From: Hamiltosporidium magnivora
Lineage: Eukaryota > Microsporidia > Dubosqiidae
NCBI GenBank assembly: GCA_004325065.1
Contig: PITI01000376.1
Coordinates: forward strand, 1-13,332
DNA: 13,332 nucleotides
Direction: 5' to 3'
The translations under genes were made by a program, and so were the position numbers. Of this stretch, positions 1 through 8,202 are shown one piece after another. Position 1 is the stretch's first letter; each line of letters opens with the position of its first letter. The notes under the pieces were generated by a model, which did no database searches, was not told the DNA's origin, and saw nothing but the letters and a program-made list of their open reading frames with translations.

Positions 1-571
1 CTTTTAGTCTAAAATTCCAAGATTTTATTTTACTTATAAAAATAACAATGTATCAAATACTTTTAGTTGTATCAATTTCATTCTTACACTTTAAATTATA
101 TTCGAAAACAACAAATATGCAAAAAACACTTATGAATATATATTTACATATAAAAATACGGTATGAATATAATTATTTAGAACTCTAAATACAAATTAAA
201 AGAAAAATAATTTTAAATAAATAATTATTATAAAGTTTTTATAAAAATAGATTGTTTCCTGAATTAAATAAATAAAAAAAAATACTTAAAGAATGATAAC
301 AAAATGATAGAATTACACTATAATCTAGAAATATTGTAAATATATTTTGTTATGGATATATAATACCGTATTTTTGTGAAATTTTAACTCAATTTTTTTT
401 CATTTAAGAATTATTTGAAAATGATAGTTTATCGGTAATAAAAATATATTATAGGCTTCGAGCAATGATGTTCTTTACTGTAATATATCACATAAACATA
501 GAAATAAAACTTAAATATAATAATTTAACGTTTTAACTTCTAATAATCAACTATAAATAGAAAATTAAATT
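1..571. other. AT-rich sequence without a gene
   Basis: Very AT-rich DNA with stop codons dense in all six frames and no protein family I recognise. The only structure seen is the 13 bp inverted repeat at 152-375, listed separately. The open frame that follows (572-823) is mostly the 62 bp repeat and is not called as a gene. Confidence 0.7.
152..375. repeat. 13 bp perfect inverted repeat flanking 198 bp
   Basis: AAAAATACGGTAT at 152-164 is the exact reverse complement of ATACCGTATTTTT at 363-375. The spacing and size (224 bp in total) resemble a small non-autonomous element with terminal inverted repeats. No target-site duplication is visible at the outer edges and the interior is plain AT-rich sequence, so it may be chance or a relic. 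Confidence 0.35.
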
Positions 572-636
572 ATGTTTTTAATATTGCAAATATTTAATTG
601 CAAAAAAACAATGTGGTCAGTTGATTTCTATATTCG

Positions 637-763
637 TTTCAATTTATTCTTGGAAAATACAACAATTTATAATTTTGTAAAGATTCTCGAATATTATATT
701 TCAATTTATTCTTGGAAAATGCAAACAATTTATAATTTTGTAAAGATTCTCGAATATTATATT
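637..763. repeat. Two-copy tandem repeat, 62 bp period
   Basis: The segment beginning TTTCAATTTATTCTTGG at 637 recurs at 699. The second copy has one inserted A and a few substitutions, so the copies are 62 and about 64 bp. The duplication makes an 83-codon open frame (572-823) look protein-like, because it encodes the same peptide stretch twice. With no family similarity and no composition change I treat that frame as a by-product of the repeat. Confidence 0.8.
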
Positions 764-1104
764 ACATTTAAAATGTGTGAGTATATATATTTTCACGCTT
801 GCAAATTGAAAGATTTTATTTGATTTTTAAATAACATAAATTCGTAATTTTTGCTACGTACCTATAAAATCTAAAGAATTATAAGAAACATGAGAAAGAA
901 TTGGAATTTTATGTTTAAAAAAATATTTTTTGTTAATTAAAAAGTAAAATTATTTTTAAAAAATATTTAATTTTGATGATATTTTTTTCATAAAATTATC
1001 AATAGATTATAAAACCATAAAAAACTAGAAATAGATAAAACAAATACAACAATCCATGTTTATAATATATTAATATTTCATTGATCTACTATGAGAAATG
1101 ATAT

Positions 1105-1426
1105 TATTGTATATTTCTTTAAAAATACGTATTTTTACTTAAATCTCCTGATTACCTAAAATTAAATCCAAATGAATGTGAAAAAGAAGAATATCAAAAT
1201 AATTTCCTTATATGGTAAGGTAAACTTTAGTCTTGGTTGATTGTTAAACAAATTTAAAAAATACGCAGACGTAGATGCCATTATTTGGTCAAAGATACAA
1301 AAAAACACCCAAAATTTTAAAGCACCGCCAAAAAGATACAAAGCGTTGAAAAAATACCAACTGCTGTTTGAAATACTTGAACTAGTGTTTTCTTTTAAAA
1401 TATTTAAAAATGCTACAATATAATGA
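1105..1426 (+). pseudogene. Possible C-terminal scrap of a Tc1/mariner/IS630-like DDE transposase
   Basis: Two short plus-strand stretches resemble the end of Tc1/mariner/IS630-type transposases, where the catalytic Glu lies in a SPDLNPIE-type motif followed by WSxIK. Around 1147-1178 one frame reads SPDY...LNPNE. In another frame the segment near 1262-1300 reads ADVDAIIWSKIQKN, differing from such a motif by single-base changes at several codons plus a small deletion. It continues as a basic, helix-like stretch to about 1420. The stretches are in different frames with stops between them, and no upstream catalytic Asp motifs are visible. A hydrophobic 104-codon minus-strand frame (1162-1476) overlaps and is probably its shadow. 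The family assignment is weak. Confidence 0.25.
1120..1137. repeat. 18 bp perfect palindrome
   Basis: TAAAAATACGTATTTTTA is a perfect palindrome. A shorter relative with the same ATACGTAT core occurs at 4299-4310. It could be a binding site, an element end, or chance in AT-rich DNA. Confidence 0.5.
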
Positions 1427-1429
1427 AAG

Positions 1430-1777
1430 TGAAATAGAACAAGGTGTGCGATAGGATCAATAACAAACAAAGACATGATATATTGGTCAGTACTTTATTT
1501 AGATATTCTATATTTTGATACAAACCAATTATATATTTATAAATCACGATTCATAAGCTTATATCAGTCTATTCATATTAAGTAATATTCTAGAACAAAG
1601 TATTATTTTATTGATAAAATATTACAGCGTATAAAATTATATTTTAGAAGGTTTTTAATTAACCAATCAAGGTATTTGTATTAATAATAAGTTAGTAATG
1701 AATTGATACATATTAAAAAAAATATAATATGTGGTTTTAATTTTAAATAAATTTTATAAAATTAGGTATAGTTTTAG
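1430..1777. other. AT-rich sequence without a gene
   Basis: Nothing recognisable beyond AT-rich DNA with dense stops on both strands. Confidence 0.6.
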
Positions 1778-1978
1778 TTAGGAAACATATTTATTTAAGG
1801 ATAGAGATTAGTTTCATAAATTAGAAAAATTTATTTAAGAATGACGTGTAGTTTTATAAATCAGAAATATTATTCAAGATTGAAATATTCTTTGTTAGAT
1901 TAGAAACATTTATTTAAGAATGACGTATGGTTTTATAAATCAGAAATATTATTTAAGGAACGAGATTAGTTTTATTTA
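1778..1978. repeat. Degenerate tandem repeat, about 40 bp units, five copies
   Basis: Five consecutive units begin TTAGAAA/TCAGAAA-like and end in a TTTTATAAA-like run: 1778-1820, 1821-1860, 1861-1899, 1900-1939 and 1940-1978. Units 2-3 and 4-5 form a clearer 79 bp higher-order pair; unit 4 differs from unit 2 at only a few bases. This suggests unequal exchange or slippage of a dimer. Confidence 0.75.
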
Positions 1979-2039
1979 TGAAACTTCCACCTAGGAATTT
2001 TATTCATAAAAAAATCTCTTTCCTGTTCATAAATAAAAC
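1969..2039. repeat. 14 bp perfect inverted repeat around 43 bp
   Basis: GTTTTATTTATGAA at 1969-1982 is the exact reverse complement of TTCATAAATAAAAC at 2026-2039. The left arm overlaps the last 40 bp tandem unit. The loop contains a CCTAGG palindrome and a T/C-rich run. It could form a stem-loop or mark the edge of a repeat element upstream of the PP5 gene. Confidence 0.55.
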
Positions 2040-2090
2040 TTTAGTGTTTCAAATCAGCAAAAAAATTATTTTAATTTGCAAATTAGAAAA

Positions 2091-2225
2091 CAAAATATAA
2101 ATTTTTAATTCAAAAATATTGAGAAATATAAAAAAATTATTTGTAAGTTTCTTATCAAAATATTAATTTTTAATTCAAAAATATTAAGAAATATAAAAAA
2201 ATTATTTGTAAGTTTCTTATCAAAA
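2091..2225. repeat. Two-copy 65 bp tandem duplication just upstream of PP5
   Basis: Copy 1 (2091-2155) and copy 2 (2156-2220) begin CAAAATAT and end in TTTCTTAT. They differ at only two positions by eye, and a third copy starts at 2221 (CAAAAT). The near identity suggests a recent duplication. It ends about 100 bp before the first ATG of the phosphatase gene, so it could affect promoter spacing. Confidence 0.85.
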
Positions 2226-2308
2226 TTATATTCAATTGTATAAATCCTTATCTAATTAATTTATTTGTTATTTTTAAATCAAATTTGTTTTATTTAAAGT
2301 TTTAGAGA

Positions 2309-2317
2309 TTTTACCCC
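2309..2317 (+). promoter_or_regulatory. CCC-like start-proximal motif (TTTTACCCC)
   Basis: A run of four C immediately precedes the ATG at 2318 in a region otherwise almost devoid of G and C. C-rich motifs just upstream of start codons are known as transcription or start signals in several microsporidia. A second CCC lies at 2386-2388, 10 bases before an in-frame ATG at 2399 in the context TTTTTTAAAAATG, so the motif does not by itself decide which start is used. Confidence 0.45.
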
Positions 2318-3844
2318 ATGTTTACATTCGTTTTTTTTGTTTTACTATTTATTTTATTTGAAGAAATTGGAAAAAAAGATAGTGACCCTTTTTTAAAAAT
2401 GAAGATTGATATTTACGCAATTCGAGCGAAAGGAAACAATTTTTTTAAAACCAAACAATATGATAAAGCATTAGAAACGTATTATGAGGGTATTGAGTGT
2501 GATACAACAGATTTTCCACATGCGAATAAAGAATTATCAATTCTTCATTTAAATATAAGTGTTACTCATTATTTGATGGAAAATTTTGCTGAATCTTCTC
2601 GTCATGCTTTAGAATCACTTAAATACGGAAGAAGTAATAAAGCAATTTACAAATTGTGTAATTCTTATTTGAAATTGGGAAGATTTTACCAAGCAAAAAT
2701 GTTATTTGAGACTAAAGGAAGAGAATTTGGAGAATATAGGGATCCTATAAAAGATTCAGAAAAAAATTTTGGAAATTCTGAATTAGAATATTCCTTTAAG
2801 GGTGGAATATCTAATTACATTGAAAATATTCTTAAAAATTTTTCTTTAACCAGTACAAGTCCTTTCAATAAATTTTTTGAAAATATTGAAAATAATACCG
2901 AAAAAACGCCTTTTTTAAAAGACGAACCCTTTTTTACAATTTTTATCGAAGATTCAAATATTTTGAAATATAGTTTCTTAAATATTTTTGTAACTGAAAT
3001 ACAAAAAGGAAATTATGTTCCAGCAAAAGTTGTAGTTTATATATTGAGATATTCGTATTCTATACTTTTTAATTTAGATAATATAGTAAAGATTTCAAAC
3101 AAAGAAAATCAAAGAATAATTGTATTTGGCGATACACATGGTAACTTTATAGATATTGTAAATGTACTTCAACCGCTTATATCTGGTAATTCTAAAGATA
3201 TATATTTATTCAATGGAGACTTTGTAGATAGAGGTTCGTTGTCTGTAGAAAATATTTTATTAATTTTAGTATTAAAAATGGTGTTTCCTGATCAGGTATT
3301 TCTAAATAGAGGAAATCATGAATTTCCTGCTATAAATCAAATGATGGGTTTTTATGAGGAGATAAAGGTGAAATACTCCTTAACTCATAATATAATCTTT
3401 CAAAGTTTTTGTGAAGTGTATAAATGTATGCCATTGGCTTCAATATTAAATAATTATGCTTTTGTAGTACATGGTGGATTACCCGAAGAAAGATTTTATA
3501 TAAACGATGCCCAAAAAATATTTAGACATACAAATGATAGCTACGATAAAATATTTGAAGGATTTATGTGGTCAGATCCGATGGAAGGATTTGGTGTGAC
3601 GCCCAGTAAAAGAAATATAGCTGTTAATTTTGGTAAAGACATAACCGAAAGATTTTTAAGGGACAATAATTTGACACTTATTGTTCGATCACATGAATAT
3701 GTCTGTGGTGGTTTTAAAATTAATCAGAATGGAAAGGTTGTGACTATTTTTTCTGCGCCTAACTATTGTGGAATGAAAGGTGGAGCAGCATATTTGGTTT
3801 TTGAAGATAAAAGTGATAAATACAAGGTCGTTAACTTTGGATAA
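2318..3844 (+). CDS. PPP5: Serine/threonine protein phosphatase 5 (TPR-PPP phosphatase)
   Basis: Intact intronless gene of 508 codons. PP5 removes phosphate from Ser/Thr and typically docks on Hsp90 through its TPR domain. Three TPRs span about residues 34-136. By alignment with human PP5 the carboxylate clamp is R36, N40, N79, K108 and K112, and E88 matches the human E76 that touches the catalytic domain. A divergent linker (about 137-230) leads to the PPP domain: GDTHG 271-275, GDFVDRG 300-306, RGNHE 331-335, HGG 385-387, R432, RSHE 457-460 and SAPNYC 479-484. These supply all metal ligands (D272, H274, D301, N333, H385, H459) and the catalytic R305, H334 and R432. The protein stops at the last core strand, lacking roughly the 23 C-terminal residues that hold the autoinhibitory helix in animals. 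An in-frame TAG precedes the first ATG by four codons. That start adds a hydrophobic leader (residues 2-14); starting at Met28 (base 2399) gives 481 residues and a more typical PP5. Confidence 0.96.
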   Translation: MFTFVFFVLLFILFEEIGKKDSDPFLKMKIDIYAIRAKGNNFFKTKQYDKALETYYEGIECDTTDFPHANKELSILHLNISVTHYLMENFAESSRHALESLKYGRSNKAIYKLCNSYLKLGRFYQAKMLFETKGREFGEYRDPIKDSEKNFGNSELEYSFKGGISNYIENILKNFSLTSTSPFNKFFENIENNTEKTPFLKDEPFFTIFIEDSNILKYSFLNIFVTEIQKGNYVPAKVVVYILRYSYSILFNLDNIVKISNKENQRIIVFGDTHGNFIDIVNVLQPLISGNSKDIYLFNGDFVDRGSLSVENILLILVLKMVFPDQVFLNRGNHEFPAINQMMGFYEEIKVKYSLTHNIIFQSFCEVYKCMPLASILNNYAFVVHGGLPEERFYINDAQKIFRHTNDSYDKIFEGFMWSDPMEGFGVTPSKRNIAVNFGKDITERFLRDNNLTLIVRSHEYVCGGFKINQNGKVVTIFSAPNYCGMKGGAAYLVFEDKSDKYKVVNFG

Positions 3845-3861
3845 ACCTAATTTAGATTCTA

Positions 3862-3904
3862 TTTTCTTATTTTAATTTTCTAATTTTAATTTTCTAATTT
3901 TTAA
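3862..3904. repeat. Short 14 bp tandem repeat after the PP5 stop codon
   Basis: Three consecutive units of TTTTCTAATTTTAA type (3862-3875, 3876-3889, 3890-3904) begin 17 bases after the TAA. They would lie in the 3' untranslated region or just past it. I see no clear polyadenylation signal that is more than background here. Confidence 0.75.
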
Positions 3905-3951
3905 TTATTGTAGCTTAACTTATTTCTAATTCTTAGTTTATTTCATCTTAG

Positions 3952-4004
3952 TTTTTCTTTTTTTCTTTTTTTCAGTTTTTTTAATTTATCTTTTTTTTCT
4001 TTAT
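3952..4004 (+). other. Pyrimidine-rich tract downstream of PP5
   Basis: A 22-base pure T/C run (3952-3973) is followed after AG by further T-rich runs to about 4004. It may be involved in transcript 3' end formation for the phosphatase gene, or may simply be low-complexity sequence. Confidence 0.4.
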
Positions 4005-4722
4005 CGAGATTTAAAGATTAGAAACAAAAGATAAGGATTAAGTTATTTAATCAATACAAATGCACGAAATCAAATGATTTAATCATAAAGCATTTTACAA
4101 ACCATTTTTTTAAATTGTTTTTTTTCTCAAATAAGAATTTTTAAATTTTAAAATGTATAAATAATAAGAAAGAAGATTATATCCCTGATCAAGTTACTAA
4201 TATATGGATATCCTTTTAATCAGTTCTATAATTAAAAATATGAAATGTTAAGAGTACTAGGCTAACAGAAGTTTGACTTAACTTATAAAAATATATTAAA
4301 ATACGTATTTAGGACCAATTTTTGGTTAAGAAATTTCCAGTTAATGTTTTTATTATACATTTGTGCATTTGTTTCTACCTTTGAGAACCAATATTAATCA
4401 TAAAAATATAATTTAAGGAAATAAGTATTTTCTATAACTTTATAGAATGTTTAATGAAATGAAGAGTAGATAAACAGAACTTAAATCAACATGAATTAAT
4501 GTGAAAAAAAAATATATAAAGAGATATTTTTGATAAAATAAATGGGGAAACCCCTCCCATTTCTTGATTCGATCCAGAAATTTTTTATGGTAATAATATC
4601 AAAATGGAAAATTCGAAGTTAGTGAGATATGAAAAAAAACAGGAAAAGGAGTATTTAAACATGTATATGCAAGTTGAATGTTGTAGCCATTGTTTTTTGT
4701 GTTGTGTATAAATTATGTTGAT
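4005..4722. other. Intergenic AT-rich region with one small hairpin
   Basis: No gene is recognisable. A local GC patch at 4541-4561 contains AATGGG...CCCATT arms and an alternative GGGG-AAA-CCCC stem. It stands out against the AT background but has no identifiable role. A 12 bp palindrome AAATACGTATTT lies at 4299-4310. Confidence 0.6.
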
Positions 4723-5581
4723 ATGAGAACCAGAAGAAAAATATTAGGGATGGATATTCTAACTGAAATGATTTCTAAACAACAAATCACTTCTTTTTTA
4801 TTGATTATCTTAAACCTCTTGTAGCAATTTCAGCCCTATTATATCCTTAATCACATATGAAATACAATATTTCTTCTAAAAACAGGGTTAAAGATTATCC
4901 TAAATTAAACTTTCAAATGATACATGTTGTGGAAAGTTTGCTGCTATCCTAGAAAGAGTTTGTTTATATTTATACTTAGGAAATACCCAAGATATTAAAA
5001 GGAACCAAAAAGGTAATTCCTTTAAGTATGTAAACGATAAAAGCTTACAGGAGTTTGAAATACTCAATCACACCGAATTAAATACAAGAGATTTATTTCA
5101 TGTAATTAATGAACATGCGATATCGTTAAGCAACTTTCAAATAGGAGTAAATCGACTTAAACCCCTATTTCTCCGAGTTATATGATGTACTGCGTGTCTT
5201 GCTTGTAAAAATCAAGATATATCTTAAATTCAGATATGAAAATGTTTTTACGTACTTAAGACAGAATTTGTAATAGGCCTTGATAGTATCAAGCTGAAAG
5301 ACAAAATATGCTTTGCAACCTTTGCTTTTATGATAAAGGATTAAGATTATTCTTCAAGAAAAGCAGCAATTCTTAAATATCATTTATATAATTTACTAAT
5401 GTTGCCACGATGACTCGCTTCGAAATGTTTAATTGGTTTAAACACCAAGACACCAATAAGAGTAACAAAACAAGCTATGACTCTTTCTATTCTTTTCAAT
5501 AAACTTACACAACCGAAATGCTGGGTTGAACTGAACATAAATGAATTAAAAGATTCTATTGGTTCAAAAAAATATTTGAAA
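4723..5581 (+). pseudogene. Decayed KRBA2-like retroelement integrase
   Basis: Relic of a transposon integrase with an N-terminal zinc domain and a DDE core. An N-terminal stretch begins at 4723. A 93-codon open run (4904-5182) reads GNTQDIKRNQKGNSFKYVN, then LFHVINEH (H codons 5099 and 5114) and GVNRL, then Cys codons at 5186, 5195 and 5204 spaced C-x2-C. This order matches the zinc region of KRBA2-type integrases, though one zinc His seems lost. The core keeps a first Asp (5282), a DYSS segment (5345) in place of DHFS, a degraded Q-D-T-N stretch near 5446-5457 in place of QTDNG, and WVE with a Glu codon (5528) followed by NELK. First to second Asp spacing is about 56 codons, as expected. 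Second Asp to Glu is about 26 instead of about 35, suggesting a deletion. In-frame stops lie at 5183, 5225, 5237, 5342 and 5411, with frame changes near 4900 and 5411. Not functional. Confidence 0.62.
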
Positions 5582-5905
5582 TAAAATTCGTAAATTTTAT
5601 TTTAAAATGTATTATTAATCAAGAATAACAAATAAATTTTGTTTTTTAAATTGTTCTAACGGTTCATCTTGAAAAAAAATTTACATCATTTTCTTCATAT
5701 TTTTTTTCCCTAAGAATTTACATTTACATAACAAATTGTATGAAGATAGATGTTTTCTTTTCTATTCTTCTGTGTAATATATCTATTTTCTCAATAATAT
5801 TCTCAAAACAATTAGTACTTAAATAGCTTTGCGGAACTTTATACTTGATTAAATTAAAAGATTTTTAATAAAAGTGACTAAGAATATATAAAATAAATAA
5901 ATTAA
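5582..5905. other. AT-rich sequence without a gene
   Basis: No continuation of the integrase relic and no terminal repeat could be seen. Dense stops on both strands. Confidence 0.55.
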
Positions 5906-6344
5906 CAAATACAGCATATTGTTAAAAAACAGGGTTTTTTCAGACAAATAAAACACTTCACAACAATAAATTTCACCGAGAAAAAGGACAGAATGAACAA
6001 AAATAGGATGAAAGTGAACAGTTTAAATATTAAAGCCGAGTTGAAGCTCTGAAAAGTTAAAGGGAAATATAAAAGAAAAAAAGCAAATACAGGCTAAAAC
6101 AGTCTAAAATTTTATTGGAACATTGATCAAAGCGGGTAATTATTTGGAAAATGAAAGCCTAAAAAATATAGAAGAAACAGACCAGGTGAGAATAAGAAAT
6201 TCCTATTGAAAAGATAAAGAAACTAAAGCTGAGATAATGAAGTTTAGGATAATTTTCTGCATTTTTTCTTATGAATGTAAAAGAAAATTCGTTTCTACGA
6301 GCTTAACAGCTACTACACTAATAATACAAGATACATTTAACCTA
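5906..6344 (+). pseudogene. Possible decayed coding sequence, unidentified
   Basis: Two adjacent plus-strand frames are unusually open and K/E/N-rich. The first (5906-6049, 48 codons) includes FTEKKDRMNKNRMKVNSLNI. The second (about 6049-6344) has stops only at 6105 and 6207 and includes FIGTLIKAGNYLENESLKNI. A frameshift near 6050 would join them. The A-rich coding-strand composition matches the neighbouring integrase relic, but I do not recognise the family. Chance open frames in this composition cannot be excluded. Confidence 0.25.
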
Positions 6345-7031
6345 TAAAAGAGCTTATCAGTAAAATGTATGTGTTAAAAAGAGATATCACGAGTGAAATT
6401 TTTTAAAAAAACTTTACAGACAAATTTAAAAAAAAAATAGTTTCGAAAAATGTACATGCAAAGTTATATAAAGCCGAAATGATGAATTATTGAGAGCTAG
6501 CTTCAGGTAAATACTTGAATAGAGGCTACAAAAAGCCAAGAAACGAAGGGGTATTCTGTTATATTCAAGATAAAAATGTATTTTTTTGTTAAAAAAGAAT
6601 AATGTAAAAGTTTTTGAATTTCTCAAAATCGTTGAAGGCTTCCACGACTTTATATGTGTAAATGTTTGTACATATGGGCCTAGAGAAACCATTTGTGGTC
6701 AGATTTCTATATTTACCTTTCGAAATATGTATAAGTTTCAGTTATTTGAAACAATTAGTGTTAACTTAATTAAAAATCCTTAGAAATAAGTATGTAGAAA
6801 TAAACTGGAAATCTGGATGGAAAATAGTCTCGAATATAAAATTTTAGACTGAAAACTTTCTTTTTTAAAAAATAAATCAAAAGATTACATCAAGTAAAGT
6901 ATATTTACTTCATAAACTTGGCTTATAGATGCTGAAATCGGATATTTAAGGAGGTAATTATATTATCCAATGATTTGATTTAATTTCAACTCAATAGAAT
7001 GTAAAATATACTAGGAATCTCGGAATATTAA
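6345..7031. other. Intergenic region upstream of the transposase relic
   Basis: No gene called. A TTG-initiated open frame at 6586-6783 contains several Cys (near 6657, 6669 and 6696) and an ISIF segment, faintly like the zinc ribbon that begins ISXO2-type transposases. It lies about 440 bases before the catalytic motif, roughly twice the expected distance, so it is not claimed as part of that relic. Confidence 0.5.
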
Positions 7032-7390
7032 TGGAGAAAGGAAGCCTATATCTATTTCTTAGTACTCTCAAAGGTTTTAATTTTCGATTTTCTCGGCAAA
7101 AAAGGTAGAAACAATCTCAAACACGATGGGAGTTGAAAATTCACATCAGTAGATGAATCAACGAGTTTTAAGACACCAACATATCATGACTCTAGACATA
7201 TGTATTGGAGGAAAAAGTTGTAGGGAAGCAAAATAAATATGTGTTAACTCCGAAAAGTGTAATCTTAAAGGAAAAGATGTGCCGATGTCTTGAAAAATAG
7301 TCAGATTAGACGGGAAAAAAAAGGTAGAATAAAGCATCTCAAAAAAATAAAAAGTTTCCTGCATAAAAAATTCAAATTTTTAAGTCGGTA
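7032..7390 (+). pseudogene. Decayed ISXO2/Merlin-like DDE transposase fragment
   Basis: Relic of a cut-and-paste transposase of the IS1595/ISXO2 (Merlin) group. In frame 3, WRKEAYIYF (from 7032) fits the helix before the catalytic core. The stretch 7125-7160 reads DGS-stop-KFTSVDES, matching the family GGPGKxVEIDES motif, with the TGA at 7134 one base from a Gly codon. The first catalytic Asp is at 7152, followed by F-K...Y-H..R. The frame shifts near 7199 to YVLEE...GKQNKYVLTP (7199-7252), matching the WVxGG...FLVP strand pair with correct spacing. Frame 3 resumes with ADVLK (7281-7295) in place of SDxWK, giving the second Asp at 7284, and reaches KHL (7332-7340) near the expected distance. 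About 16 codons seem deleted between the two parts. The third catalytic residue and the C-terminus are not visible. Not functional. Confidence 0.58.
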
Positions 7391-8202
7391 GAAATTATTC
7401 TTAAATACTATTTTTGATATTAATATAAAAAAATCTCTTGTTTTTATAAACAATTATATGATTTATGATCAAAGCTAAGTTTAAGCTCTCTCTTTTTCTG
7501 ATTTTTAGTTTTTTACTAGCATTTGTTGGATTTAAAACGATATCATGATTTAAAAAATATCGAACAACAATTATAATAAAAGATTTTTAATTTTTTAAGA
7601 TCTTATTTTATTATAACAAGAAGATTTGAATTTATATTACCGATTGATTGTGTTTAATATCGTGTAATTTTTTGAAAGTTATTTATACCATAAAATATTT
7701 TTTTATTCAAATATATAAAAAAGCAAGTATAATTCAAAAAATATTTCTGAAATACCTGGCTTGGTTCTCTAATTCGTAGGAAATTACTTAAAAAAATATG
7801 TTTTATTGCTACATAAAATGTGGATCTTAATTTCTGTAATAGAACAGTTTCTCTAAAAAAAATTGGTGTATGTCATACAAAAACATAAATTTTTATTTTA
7901 AAATTTATTTCATTGAGAAAAACCTCGAAAATCATAATTTCCGTATTATATATAACTTTATAAGTTAAATTTATGGTTTGTTAACATGAGAAAAGGGAAA
8001 GTCAATATTAAAAATATCAAAATTTGAGCTAGATACATAGTTACAGCTTACATCTGTTATTCTTCAATTTCTTAAAAAACAGAACATTATAAACAACAAA
8101 AATTTATTAAAAGTGCATTTAAGTAATATTTTGGACTATTATTATCGGAATATAGTAGCAATTGAATGTATTTGATCCCATCTTTTTTCATTTCATCTAA
8201 TT
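7391..8202. other. AT-rich sequence without a gene
   Basis: Very AT-rich with stops in all frames. The only clear structure is the inverted repeat at 7571-7616, listed separately. Confidence 0.6.
7571..7616. repeat. 11 bp perfect inverted repeat, hairpin-forming
   Basis: TTATAATAAAA (7571-7581) pairs with TTTTATTATAA (7606-7616). The stem can extend inward by three pairs (GAT/ATC) across a 3-base bulge. The arms are close enough for a stem-loop, but all-A/T palindromes are expected fairly often in this composition. Confidence 0.45.

Noticed and set aside
572..823. 83-codon plus-strand open frame
   Set aside because: Built largely from the 62 bp tandem duplication, low-complexity in composition, no family similarity and no start-proximal motif.
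1162..1476. 104-codon minus-strand open frame rich in Phe, Ile and Leu
   Set aside because: Hydrophobic composition is what the antisense of a K/N-rich sequence gives; a run of this length is expected about once or less by chance in this composition, and the plus strand has the more protein-like content.
4541..4580. tRNA 3' half suggested by a TTCGATCC segment
   Set aside because: No acceptor, D or anticodon arms can be folded around it.
6426..6783. Overlapping open frames on both strands (minus 6426-6692, plus 6586-6783)
   Set aside because: The plus frame has a faint zinc-ribbon-like Cys pattern, but it is too far from the transposase core at 7032-7390 and no motif is complete; the minus frame looks like its shadow.
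7158..7364. 68-codon minus-strand open frame
   Set aside because: Lies opposite the ISXO2-like transposase relic and is explained as its antisense shadow.
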